Part shown: piece after piece, positions 17,125-24,905 of the stretch
Layout: the number at the start of each line of letters is the position of its first letter
How positions within the stretch are numbered: the first letter of the stretch is position 1
Source: Kitasatospora sp. CB01950
GTDB taxonomy: Bacteria > Actinomycetota > Actinomycetes > Streptomycetales > Streptomycetaceae
Reading direction: 5' to 3'
DNA length: 64,000 nt
Assembly: GCF_001905465.1 (NCBI RefSeq)
Contig: NZ_LISX01000003.1
Span: forward strand, 532,565 to 596,564
Position numbers and translations under genes: made by a program
The notes under the pieces: generated by a model
What the model was told of the DNA's origin: nothing
Seen by the model: only the letters and a program-made list of their open reading frames with translations
Databases searched by the model: none

Positions 17125-18312
17125 TCAGGGCAGGTACGCCACCTCGGGGAAGCGCGGCGACGGCCCGGAGAGCAGCGGGGCGGCGCGGTGGCGCAGGTGG
17201 AGGTCGAAGAAGGCGAGCGGGTAGGCCTGCTGGATCAGCAGGGCACGGGACGGGTCGATGGTGCCCACCATGCGGCGGATCTGCTCGTCGGGCAGGCCCA
17301 GCAGCCGGCCGGCCTGCGGGATCAGCGTCATGTTGTCGCCGTACGAGACGTGGACGGCGCCCGCCGCGCGGACCTCCAGTCGCCAGCCGCGCAGGTGGGA
17401 CCAGAACTCGGCGACGTACGGGTCCGTCGCGCGCGGGAAGCCGGCGGTCATCATCATGAACGGCCGGTCCAGGTCGGCGGTGATGCTGGGGTGCCCGAAG
17501 CCGGGCTGCATCGGCCCGTCCAGGGCCAGACCGGCCCGCACCCGGCGGTCGGCCAGCATGGTGCAGGCGGTGGCCGTGCCGCCCTTCGACCAGCCGAACA
17601 TGCCGATCCGCGAGGTGTCGAGGGCCGCGCCCAGCCCGTCCGGGAGCGGGCGGCGCTCGGCGTCCGGGTTGCGGCCGGCGGCGAGCTGCTCCACGCAGTC
17701 CAGGACGAAGCGCAGGTCCACGGAGTAGTCCAGCGCGTACATCGGCCCCTGGCGGTCGGCCGGGGTGATCACCCGCCCGTCGGGCAGTTCGCTGAAACAG
17801 TTGCCGAGATGGTCCACCGTCACCACCACGTAGCCGTGGCTGGCGAGCTCCTGCACCATCACGGTGTGGTCGGCGCGATGGCTGCCCGAGCCGTGCGAGT
17901 ACACCACGACGGGCAGGCCGTGGCCGGTGCGGTGCACGGGCGCGCCGATGCGGCCGGCGGTGAGCGGGACCAGCGCCGGGTCGAGCGGGAAGCCGGTGTC
18001 CGTCAGGAACGCCCGCATCGTGCCGTCGGGCAGCCACGGGGCGAGCGGCAGGCCATGGGCGGCCCGGGCCGGGTACCAGACGCTCGCCATCAGCTCGCGG
18101 TGCGGGTTCATGCCCGCGATGGGGTTCGGGCGGTTCGGATCGACCAGGTGCAGGGCCACCGTGCCGACCGGGAACGGGCCGGTGGGGGCGGGCAGGGTGA
18201 GCCGCTCCGGGACGCCGGTGTCGGCCCGGGCGGGCAGGGCGGTGGCGAGCGGTGCGGCGGCGCCGAGGGCCAGGGCGGTGCCCAGCAGACGGCGGCGGGT
18301 CATCCCGGTCAT
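17125..18312 (-). CDS. Tat-exported alpha/beta hydrolase (PAF-acetylhydrolase-like)
   Basis: A 395-residue hydrolase. The N-terminus has a twin-arginine signal (TRRRLLG followed by a hydrophobic stretch and a cut near ARA), so it is probably exported folded. The core resembles platelet-activating-factor acetylhydrolase/dienelactone hydrolase-type lipases: ELMASVWYPA, VVVYSHGSGSHR, and the nucleophile elbow GMFGWSKGG with the central serine. A histidine in AGAVHVSYGD could complete the triad. It would cleave short esters or lipids outside the cell. The ATG at 18312 has AAGGAG 6 nt upstream. It follows the ABC permease gene by 38 bp in the same direction and may be cotranscribed with it. Confidence 0.85.
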   Translation of the reverse strand: MTGMTRRRLLGTALALGAAAPLATALPARADTGVPERLTLPAPTGPFPVGTVALHLVDPNRPNPIAGMNPHRELMASVWYPARAAHGLPLAPWLPDGTMRAFLTDTGFPLDPALVPLTAGRIGAPVHRTGHGLPVVVYSHGSGSHRADHTVMVQELASHGYVVVTVDHLGNCFSELPDGRVITPADRQGPMYALDYSVDLRFVLDCVEQLAAGRNPDAERRPLPDGLGAALDTSRIGMFGWSKGGTATACTMLADRRVRAGLALDGPMQPGFGHPSITADLDRPFMMMTAGFPRATDPYVAEFWSHLRGWRLEVRAAGAVHVSYGDNMTLIPQAGRLLGLPDEQIRRMVGTIDPSRALLIQQAYPLAFFDLHLRHRAAPLLSGPSPRFPEVAYLP

Positions 18313-18350
18313 GGGAGCTCCTTCGGAAGTCGGGTAGGGGAAAAGGGCGT

Positions 18351-19187
18351 TCACTGGTCGCGTCCGGGTACGGCGGTCATCACCAGCAGCACGGCGACGG
18401 CCGCCCAGACCAGGTAGACCGCCCAGGACCCGCCGACGGTGGACGGGAAACGCTGGCCGGTGATCTCCCCGACCAGACCCAGGCGGGCCCAGGCGTTGAA
18501 CGGCTGCGCGTTGGCGACGACCGCGCCCAGGTGGGTGTCGTCGCGGACGAACATCGGGATCAGGAAGAGCAGCCCGAACAGCGCGACCATCGCCGTGACG
18601 CTGTGCCGGATCACCGCACCCACCGCCAGACCCACCAGCGCGCCCAGCGGCGCCAGCAGCGCGGACGCCGCCACCAGCCGCAGCGCGCCCGGATCGCCGA
18701 TCGACACGCCGCCGTACCGGCCGGCCAGCATCGCCTCGTCCAGCCAGAACGACACCGCCGCCACCAGCACGCCGAACCCGGTCGCCACGGCCGTGACCAG
18801 CAGCACCTTCGCGGCCAGCACCTCCCGGCGGGCCGGCGCCGCCACGAAGGTGGTCCGCAGCAGGCCGGTGGTCTGCTCGCTGAGGATCGCGATCGCGCCC
18901 AGCGTGCCCATCAGCAGCAGCACCAGCGTCCCGCAGGGCCGGGTGAACGCGTCGTGCAGCGCCCCGAACTCGGCGTAGTACTGCTGTTGTTGGGCCGTCC
19001 AGGAGCCGAACTCGGCCCGCGAGAGGCGCGCGCCGTTGGCGTTCAGGCCGACCAGGGTCAGCCCGGCGGCCAGCAGGAACCACGGGATCGACCGCAGCGA
19101 CCGGAGCTTGATCCACTCGGCGGCCACCAGGTCGGTGAACCGGGCCTGCGGCGCGTCCGCGGGGCGAAGGTCTGTCAGGGTGCTCAT
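18351..19187 (-). CDS. ABC-2 type transporter permease
   Basis: A 278-residue membrane protein with six predicted helices. The cytoplasmic N-terminus carries the phrase LVAAEWIKLRSLRSIPW, typical of actinobacterial ABC-2 permeases paired with drug- or bacteriocin-type ATPases. Between helices it has SEQTTGLLRTTFVAAPARREVLAAK, another hallmark. Its ATG overlaps the stop of the ATPase (ATGA). Together they would form an exporter; the cargo is unknown. Confidence 0.88.
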   Translation of the reverse strand: MSTLTDLRPADAPQARFTDLVAAEWIKLRSLRSIPWFLLAAGLTLVGLNANGARLSRAEFGSWTAQQQQYYAEFGALHDAFTRPCGTLVLLLMGTLGAIAILSEQTTGLLRTTFVAAPARREVLAAKVLLVTAVATGFGVLVAAVSFWLDEAMLAGRYGGVSIGDPGALRLVAASALLAPLGALVGLAVGAVIRHSVTAMVALFGLLFLIPMFVRDDTHLGAVVANAQPFNAWARLGLVGEITGQRFPSTVGGSWAVYLVWAAVAVLLVMTAVPGRDQ

Positions 19188-20095
19188 GCGGATGCTCCTG
19201 CCGCGTACTCGACGCTGCTGCCGGTCAGTTCCATGAAGGCCTGCTCCAACGTGCCCGTCCGGGAGGTCAGTTCGTGGATCAGCAGGCCCCGGTCGAGGGC
19301 GGTCCGGGCGATCGCCGTCGCGTCCGGGCCGGTCACCGTCAACAGGCCGTCCGGCGCCTGCGCGACCCGCGCGCCCCCGGCGGTCAGTGCGGCCACCAGC
19401 TCCGCCGGGTCGGTCGTGCGGACCTGCACGCTCCGCTGCGACCCGCGCGCCGCGAACTCCGCCACCGCCTCGTCCGCGAGCAACTCGCCGCGCCCGACCA
19501 CGATCAGCCGGTCCGCGGTGTGCTCCATCTCCGTCATCAGGTGGCTGCTGACGAACACCGTGCGGCCCTCGGCGGCCAGCCGCCGGAACAGGCCCCGGAC
19601 GAACAGCACGCCCTCCGGGTCCAGCCCGTTCAACGGCTCGTCGAAGATCAGCACCGGCGGGTCGCCCAGCAGCGCACCCGCGATGCCCAGCCGCTGCCGC
19701 ATGCCCAGCGAGAAGCCGCCGATCCGCCGGTCCGCCGCCGCCGACAGGCCCACCTCGCGCAGCACCTCCTCCACCCGGCCCGCCGGGAGCGCGTTGCTGC
19801 GGGCGAGGAAACGCAACTGGTCGCGGGCCGTCCGGCCGCCGTGCACGTCCCCGGCGTCCAGCAGCGCCCCCACCTGCCGCAGCGCCCGCCGCAGACCCCG
19901 GCAGTCCCGGCCGGCGACGGTCGCCGAACCGGACGTCGGGGCGTGCAGCCCGAGGATCATCCGCAGGGTGGTGCTCTTGCCCGCACCGTTCGGGCCGAGA
20001 AAACCGGTGACATGGCCCGAACGGACCGTGAAGGACAGGTCGTTGACGGCGGTGACGCGGCCGTAGCGCTTGGTGAGACGGTTGACTTCGATCAC
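19184..20095 (-). CDS. ABC-2 exporter ATPase
   Basis: A 303-residue ATPase of the DrrA/CcmA-like group. Walker A GPNGAGKSTT, the variant signature FSLGMRQRL and Walker B VLIFDEPLNGLDPEG are intact, followed by SSHLMTEMEHTADR. The C-terminal third is the accessory domain common in actinobacterial exporters. I chose the GTG at 20095 because residues from VIEVNRLTKRYG onward match the family start. No clear ribosome binding site precedes it, so the message may be leaderless. The gene is divergent from a histidine kinase, the usual arrangement in which the two-component system controls the transporter. Confidence 0.88.
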   Translation of the reverse strand: MIEVNRLTKRYGRVTAVNDLSFTVRSGHVTGFLGPNGAGKSTTLRMILGLHAPTSGSATVAGRDCRGLRRALRQVGALLDAGDVHGGRTARDQLRFLARSNALPAGRVEEVLREVGLSAAADRRIGGFSLGMRQRLGIAGALLGDPPVLIFDEPLNGLDPEGVLFVRGLFRRLAAEGRTVFVSSHLMTEMEHTADRLIVVGRGELLADEAVAEFAARGSQRSVQVRTTDPAELVAALTAGGARVAQAPDGLLTVTGPDATAIARTALDRGLLIHELTSRTGTLEQAFMELTGSSVEYAAGASA

Positions 20096-20171
20096 GGGGA
20101 CAACGGTGCCGGGCAGCGGCGCCCGCCCGCAGTCGCCGACGGACAACAATCGCGGTGACGGACGATCAACT

Positions 20172-20188
20172 CCGGGATGTCATCCGGG
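20172..20188. promoter_or_regulatory. Inverted repeat in the ABC exporter/kinase divergent region
   Basis: GGATG-T-CATCC (20175-20185) flanked by further pairing CC...GG at 20172-20173 and 20187-20188. It lies 77 bp upstream of the ATPase start and 43 bp upstream of the kinase start. It is a candidate site for the response regulator or another factor; no known consensus was matched. Confidence 0.35.
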
Positions 20189-20230
20189 GAGGACTGCGCC
20201 GCTCCGGCGGTGATCGCTACGCTCGGGAGC

Positions 20231-21463
20231 ATGAATCTCACCCGGGTGCCCCCCAAGGTCCTCTCCCGCGTGGCACCCGGCACCTGGATGGTGCTGCTCT
20301 GGCTCGCCGTCACCGCGTACACCGTCTTCGAGCAGAGCCACACCCGCGACGGCATCTCCGTCCTCACCCTCAGCACCGGCAACCAGATCGACGAAGTGAT
20401 CGCCGTCCTGGCCGTGATCGCCGCCGGACGCCGCCGCCGACGCCCGCTCACCGCGCTCTGCCTGCTGCTGTTCGGCACCGTCGCGTCGGTGATGGCGATG
20501 GCCGTCGCGGACATCCCGCTGCTCCAGTACCTCGTCGTCGACGTCGCGATCTGCTACCTCGCCGCCACCCGGCCCACCCGTACCTCCGTCGCCGCCGGCG
20601 CGCTCGCCCTCGGCACCCTGCTCGGCTACTCCGGCCTGCGCGCCCTGAGCGGCATGGACGACTACGGCAGCACCACCCTCACCGCCGCGCTCACCACCGC
20701 CATCGCCTGGCTGATCGGACACGCCGTCCACCAGAGCCACACCCACGCCGAGACGCTCCGCACGCAGGCCACCGAACAGGCCATCACCACCGAACGCCTG
20801 CGCATCGCCCGCGAGTTGCACGACATGGTGGCGCACAACATCAGCATCGTGGCCATGCAGGCCGGCGCCGCCCGCCGGGTCTTCGACACCCAGCCCGAAC
20901 GGGCCCGCGCCGCCCTCGGCGAGGTCGAGACCGCCGGCCGCGAGACCCTCGCCGGGCTGCGCCGCCTGCTCGGCGCGCTGCGCGACGCCGACACCCCCGA
21001 TGCCGCCGATGCCGCCGAACAGGTCGCCCCCGCACCGGGGTTGGACGACCTGGACCGCCTCGCCGCGACCACCGCCGCCGCCGGCGTCCGGGTCGCCGTG
21101 CACCGCTCCGGCGAGCGCCGCGCGCTGCCGCCCGAGATCGAGCTCTCCGCCTACCGGATCGTGCAGGAGGCCGTCACCAACGTGGTGCGGCACGCCAAGG
21201 TCCGGGCCTGCCGGGTCGCGATCGAGTACCGGTCGGCGGAGCTGCTGGTGAGTGTCGTCAACTCGGTTGGCAGCGCCGGAAGTTCGGGCAGTGGCGGCGG
21301 CCCCGGGTACGGCCTGGTCGGCATGCGCGAGCGGGTCGCCCTGCTGCACGGCGAGTTCACCGCCGGGCCGACGCCCGACGGCGGGTTCCGGGTGGTCGCG
21401 AGGCTGCCGCTCCCCGTCACCGCACGCGAAGACCTCCTCCCGTCCCTGGAGCTCACCCGATGA
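20231..21463 (+). CDS. NarL-type sensor histidine kinase
   Basis: A 410-residue membrane kinase. The N-terminal half, about residues 1-165, has five to six hydrophobic helices with very short loops, so it likely senses something in the membrane. The HisKA_3 dimerisation box ERLRIARELHDMVAHN holds the phosphorylated His197. The ATPase domain has the N-box QEAVTNVVRHA and the G-box GYGLVGMRERV. A Ser/Gly-rich insertion precedes the G-box. The ATG at 20231 follows GGGAG closely; an in-frame ATG at 20177 would add 18 unlikely residues. The stop overlaps the response regulator start (ATGA). The neighbouring divergent ABC exporter is the probable target. Confidence 0.92.
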   Translation: MNLTRVPPKVLSRVAPGTWMVLLWLAVTAYTVFEQSHTRDGISVLTLSTGNQIDEVIAVLAVIAAGRRRRRPLTALCLLLFGTVASVMAMAVADIPLLQYLVVDVAICYLAATRPTRTSVAAGALALGTLLGYSGLRALSGMDDYGSTTLTAALTTAIAWLIGHAVHQSHTHAETLRTQATEQAITTERLRIARELHDMVAHNISIVAMQAGAARRVFDTQPERARAALGEVETAGRETLAGLRRLLGALRDADTPDAADAAEQVAPAPGLDDLDRLAATTAAAGVRVAVHRSGERRALPPEIELSAYRIVQEAVTNVVRHAKVRACRVAIEYRSAELLVSVVNSVGSAGSSGSGGGPGYGLVGMRERVALLHGEFTAGPTPDGGFRVVARLPLPVTAREDLLPSLELTR

Positions 21464-22113
21464 CCGCCGTCCGCGTCCTGCTCGTCGACGACCAGCCGCT
21501 GGTCCGCGCCTCCCTCGACATGATCATCACCGATGCCCCGGACCTCACCGTCGTCGGCGAGGCCGGCACCGGCGCCGACGCCGTCCGCCTCGCCGCCGAA
21601 CTGCGGCCCGACATCGTGCTGATGGACATCCGGATGCCCGGCATGGACGGCATCGAGGCCACCCGCCACGTCACCGCCGCCGAGGACGCACCCCAGGTGC
21701 TCGTGCTCACCACCTTCGACCAGGACGAACACGTCTACGGCGCGCTCCAGGCCGGCGCCTCCGGATTCCTGGTCAAGGACATGGAGTTGGACGACATCCT
21801 CGCCGCCATCCGGGTCGTCGCCGCCGGAAACGCGCTGATCGCCCCGACCGTCACCCGCCGCCTGATCGCCCACTTCGCCCGGGGGCCCGTCGCCGCCGCC
21901 CCGCCCACGGAACTCCCCCACCTCACCGGCCGCGAACGCGAGATCCTCACCCTGGTCGGCCTCGGCCGCTCCAACACCGAGATCGCCGAGGAACTCCACC
22001 TCACCACCGCCACCGCGAAGACCTACATCTCCCGCCTGCTGACCAAGCTGGACGCCCGCGACCGGGTCCAACTGGTCATCACGGCCTACGAATCGGGCCT
22101 GGTCGGCCACTGA
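21460..22113 (+). CDS. NarL/LuxR-family response regulator
   Basis: A 217-residue regulator. The receiver domain (about 1-120) has acidic residues in LLVDDQPLV, the phosphoacceptor Asp56 in VLMDIRMPGMDG and the conserved lysine in FLVKDME. The LuxR-type helix-turn-helix spans about residues 150-210, with LTGREREILTLVGLGRSNTEIAEEL. The last 18 codons, encoding RDRVQLVITAYESGLVGH, together with the stop and the following 37 bp, recur several times in the next 450 bp, which is unusual. It is translated with the kinase encoded just upstream. Confidence 0.94.
   Translation: MTAVRVLLVDDQPLVRASLDMIITDAPDLTVVGEAGTGADAVRLAAELRPDIVLMDIRMPGMDGIEATRHVTAAEDAPQVLVLTTFDQDEHVYGALQAGASGFLVKDMELDDILAAIRVVAAGNALIAPTVTRRLIAHFARGPVAAAPPTELPHLTGREREILTLVGLGRSNTEIAEELHLTTATAKTYISRLLTKLDARDRVQLVITAYESGLVGH
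22057..22113 (+). repeat. Response-regulator tail repeat, resident copy (F1)
   Basis: The 57-bp 3' end of the response regulator gene, from the RDRVQL codons to the stop. It is the parent-like copy of two extra copies at 22263-22319 and 22496-22552. All three have the same length and end in TGA. Confidence 0.85.
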
Positions 22114-22589
22114 AGCGCTGCGTTTCGGCCGGAGGCGATCAGTTGTCCGGACGGCGGACGGCGGACGGCTGAAGCGCTGCGCTTCGGCCGGGGGCGATCA
22201 GTTGTCCGGGCGGTGGGCGGTGGGGGCCGCAGGGCGGGTCGGGGCGGCGGATGGCGGGCAGCCGCGACCGGGTCCAACTCGGGATCATCGCTTACGAATT
22301 GGGGCTGCTCGGCCGTTGAACTACTGCGCTCCGGCCGGGGGCGATCAGTTGCCCGGACGGCGGACGGCGGATGGCGGACGGCGGGCGGCGGGCGGCGGAC
22401 GGTTGAAGCGCTGCGCTTCGGCCGGGGGTGACGGTTGTCCGGGCGGTGGGCGGTGGGGGCCGCAGGGTGGGTCGGGGCGGCGGATGGCGGGCGGCCGCGA
22501 CCGGGTCCAACTCGGGATCACCGCCTACGAATTGGGGCTGCTCGGCCGTTGAAGCGCACGCTCCGGCCGGGGGACGATGAGTTGCCTGG
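22111..22589 (+). repeat. Five-copy 40-bp repeat with two extra response-regulator tails
   Basis: A sequence opening TGAAGCGCTGCG and closing near GATCAGTTGTCCGG occurs at 22111-22150, 22170-22209, 22317-22356, 22404-22442 and 22550-22589, with small differences. Copies 1, 3 and 5 follow directly on a response-regulator tail and share its stop codon. A larger unit (repeat, GC-rich linker, tail) of about 150 bp at 22170-22319 recurs at 22404-22552 with roughly 95 percent identity by eye. The extra tails would read RDRVQLGIIAYELGLLGR and RDRVQLGITAYELGLLGR. Homology begins exactly at the RDRVQL codons and does not extend upstream into the helix-turn-helix. No start codon or full gene is attached to the extra copies. 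Confidence 0.85.
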
Positions 22590-22731
22590 GCGGCGGGCGG
22601 CCCAGGGCGGGTCGGGGCGGCGACGCGGACGGGACGTGAGGGCGGCGGCGAGGCTGCTCGGGATCAGCGCAGGCGCAGGCGTGGGTGCCGGGGGAGGACC
22701 CGGAGGTCACCGCCGTGCTGCTGCGTGAGGG
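22590..22731. other. GC-rich stretch without a recognised gene
   Basis: This segment continues from the repeat array to the 3' end of the broken gene at 22732. It contains GC-rich simple-sequence runs (GGCGG-type) resembling the linkers in the array. No open frame with convincing protein character was seen on either strand. Confidence 0.5.
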
Positions 22732-23145
22732 TCAGCCGGCGATGCCGGAGAGGTCAAGCCGCTCCAGGCGGTCCAGGCAGCGGGCGATCTCGGCGGCCAG
22801 CGCCCCGGCGCTCGGCGGGAACTCCTCGGGGCCGACGGCCAACAGCTCGGCGACGTCGCCCGCCTCGTCCTGGACGGAGACCTCGGCCAGCAGGTCCGTG
22901 CCGGCGGCGCCGAACCTGATGTGCAGCTGGAACACCACGGCGAGGCCGCCGCCCAGTTCGAGGACCCAGCCGTCGGCGTAGGACGCCTCGTCCGGGTCGT
23001 CCGCGTACTGTCACACCGGCCCCAGCGACTGCCGCCCGCGCCCCGGGAGACGCTCCTCCCAGCCGCGCACCAGCGCCTTCAGTCGGAAATGCGCGTCCCG
23101 GAGGGCCACCGCCAGTGCGACGGCGCCCCGCCCCGTGTCATCCAT
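22732..23145 (-). pseudogene. Gene of 138 codons interrupted by an in-frame TGA
   Basis: Reading leftward from the ATG at 23145, the frame encodes 44 residues (beginning MDDTGRGAVALAVALRD), then TGA at 23011-23013. It then continues in the same frame for a further 92 codons to the stop at 22732. The downstream part (QYADDPDEASYADGWVLEL, LAVVFQLHIRF, AEVSVQDEAGDV) has clear protein-like composition. The simplest reading is one gene with a nonsense change, for example from a tryptophan TGG or arginine CGA codon. GGGAG lies upstream of the start. I do not recognise the family. Selenocysteine decoding is unlikely, as no insertion-element-like hairpin was noticed and most actinobacteria of this kind lack the machinery. 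A sequencing error would give the same picture. Confidence 0.65.
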
Positions 23146-23349
23146 CACGTTCCGCTCCCTGCCCGGCGCCGCCCGACGGACGAAGATCGTCGGCGGTCGC
23201 AGGGGGCCACAGTAGACCCCGCCCGAACGGGGCGTGTCCATCGAATGCCCATCGGGCTCGGAGGTCGTGCGGCCCGGCCGGGCGCGACCGGCCGAACGAA
23301 CCGCACCGACCCCGCCCGCGGGGCCGAAGGACCATGAGCGAGAACCATC

Positions 23350-23905
23350 ATGCGCACCCGTCAACTCACCGCCGCCGTAGGCCTGGTGGCCGCACTCGGC
23401 CTCACCTTGACCGCCTGACGACTCCGGCGACGCCGGCGACGCCGGCGCGGCGAAGGCCCCCGCCCCGGCCGCCACCGCGTCGAACGCCGGACAGCAGGCC
23501 CCGACCCCCCCGGCGAGCAGCCCTTCCGGCACGCCGGAGAGCCCCAAGGCCGCCACCACCCCGGCCGCCAACTCCCAGGCCGGCGGCAGCCGCACGTGCA
23601 CCGCCGCCGACCTGAAGGCCGCCCTCGGCCCCGGCAGCGGCGCGCAGACGCCCGACGCGCAGGGCGCCGAGCAGATCGAGCTGACCAACCGGTCGAAGTC
23701 GGCGTGCACCATGAAGGGCTACCCGGGCCTCGACCTGGTCGGCGACAGGGGCACCTGGAGCCTGCCCCGCTACCAGGCCGCGCAGGGCGAACTCGTCACC
23801 CTGCAGCCCGGCGGCAAGGCGGACGTCGTCGTCGAGTACCTGCCGTTCGCGGGCGACGGCGAGGCGGAGTTCAAGGTTTTCGGCCGGTGCGGCGAGAGTG
23901 CGTGA
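23350..23905 (+). pseudogene. Frameshifted DUF4232-like lipoprotein gene
   Basis: The ATG at 23350 starts a lipoprotein signal peptide (MRTRQLTAAVGLVAALGLTLTA) that stops at TGA 23416-23418, exactly where the lipobox cysteine should be. Removing the single A at 23418 turns the stop into TGC and opens the frame through to 23905. The restored protein has about 184 residues: LTAC-type lipobox, a Pro/Ala/Thr-rich linker, then a domain with CTAADL, QIELTNRS, CTMKGYPGLDLVG and a final FGRCGES. This matches actinobacterial DUF4232 lipoproteins. As written the gene is broken; an internal ATG at 23711 would give only a 64-residue fragment. It is either a true frameshift or a one-base sequence error. 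Confidence 0.8.
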
Positions 23906-24050
23906 AGGGCGTCGCAACGGGACCCGACCCGCCGTCAGAACGGCTCCCCGAGTGCGGCGGGGAGCCCGACCCGGCCCCCCGACGATCACCTGTCGGTGGG
24001 GCCCGTTACGTTCGTCCCAGCTCGAAAACAGCAGCTGGGAGGGCTTTGAC

Positions 24051-24905
24051 GTGGCATGGCTGGCAGCGGGTGACTATCAGGTCGCCCTGGAACCGGACGG
24101 GAAGGTCGCGTGTCGCAACGCGGCCGGGCGCCGGTTGAAGACCGTCCCGTCGAAGCTCAAGGACGACCCTGCCGTCGTCGGGCTGCGACAGCTCGCCGAG
24201 TGGCTCGCCGCGCACGAACGCCAGTGCCTGGCCACCGCGGAGCGGTGGATGGTCCGCTCGCTCCCGGTGCCCGCCGCCGTGATCGCCGCCGTGTGGGCCG
24301 ACGAGACCTGGCGCGCGGTGCTGCGCGACCTGGTGGTGACGGGCGCCGACGGCTCCGTCGCCGGATTCCTGCGCGACGCCGACCCGCAGCGCGGCCTCGG
24401 CGTCGTCGACCTCGACGGCGACACCGTCCGCCTGACCGACGCCGAGATCCGCATCCCGCACCCGGTGCTGCTCGAAGACCTCGACGAGCTGCGGGAGTTC
24501 GCCGCCGAACTGGGCGTCGTCCAGCAGCTCCAGCAGTTGCACCGGGAGGTCTGGCACCGGCCCGCCGACCTCGAACCGGCCGCCACCCAGGTCGACACCT
24601 ACGCCGGCGGCCGCTACAAGGAACTGCGCGAACTCGTCGGCCGCTGCGCCCGACTCGGCCACCGCGTCCGCGGCGGGTACGCGATCGTGCCGCTGGTGGA
24701 CGGCGGCCGCACCCTGGAGGCCCGGGTCTGGGTCGGCGACTACTACGAGTACGACGAGTGCGAGACCGGCGGGCTCGGCTGGGCGGGCGCCGAGGGGCGG
24801 CCGGTGCCGCTCACCGAGGTCGGCCCGGTCGCCTGGTCCGAAGGCATGAGGATGGCCGCCGCGCTGTACGCGGGCCGCACGCTCGAAGAGGAGGCGTCGG
24901 CATGA
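24051..24905 (+). CDS. DUF4132-like protein, first gene of the MoxR/VWA/SWIM operon
   Basis: A 284-residue cytoplasmic protein. The segments GLRQLAEWLAAHERQ, then ADGSVAGFLRDADPQRGLGVVDLDGDTVRL and IRIPHPVLLEDLDELREFAAEL, followed by QLHREVW, resemble the C-terminal module of DUF4132/MolR-type proteins, whose biochemical role is unknown. I chose the GTG at 24051 because GGGAGG lies 8 nt upstream; the upstream frame to 23898 reads through unrelated sequence. The stop overlaps the next start (ATGA), making it the first member of a five-gene coupled operon to 36781. The family assignment is by recognition of short segments and is moderate. Confidence 0.65.
   Translation: MAWLAAGDYQVALEPDGKVACRNAAGRRLKTVPSKLKDDPAVVGLRQLAEWLAAHERQCLATAERWMVRSLPVPAAVIAAVWADETWRAVLRDLVVTGADGSVAGFLRDADPQRGLGVVDLDGDTVRLTDAEIRIPHPVLLEDLDELREFAAELGVVQQLQQLHREVWHRPADLEPAATQVDTYAGGRYKELRELVGRCARLGHRVRGGYAIVPLVDGGRTLEARVWVGDYYEYDECETGGLGWAGAEGRPVPLTEVGPVAWSEGMRMAAALYAGRTLEEEASA

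Noticed and set aside
22202..22552. Open frames of 72-116 codons in the repeat array
   Set aside because: They read out of frame through GC-rich repeats and differ between copies; no ribosome binding site or conserved protein sequence.
22732..23145. Selenocysteine at the in-frame TGA
   Set aside because: No hairpin resembling an insertion element was noticed after the TGA, the family is unknown and the organism type usually lacks the machinery; nonsense change or error is simpler.
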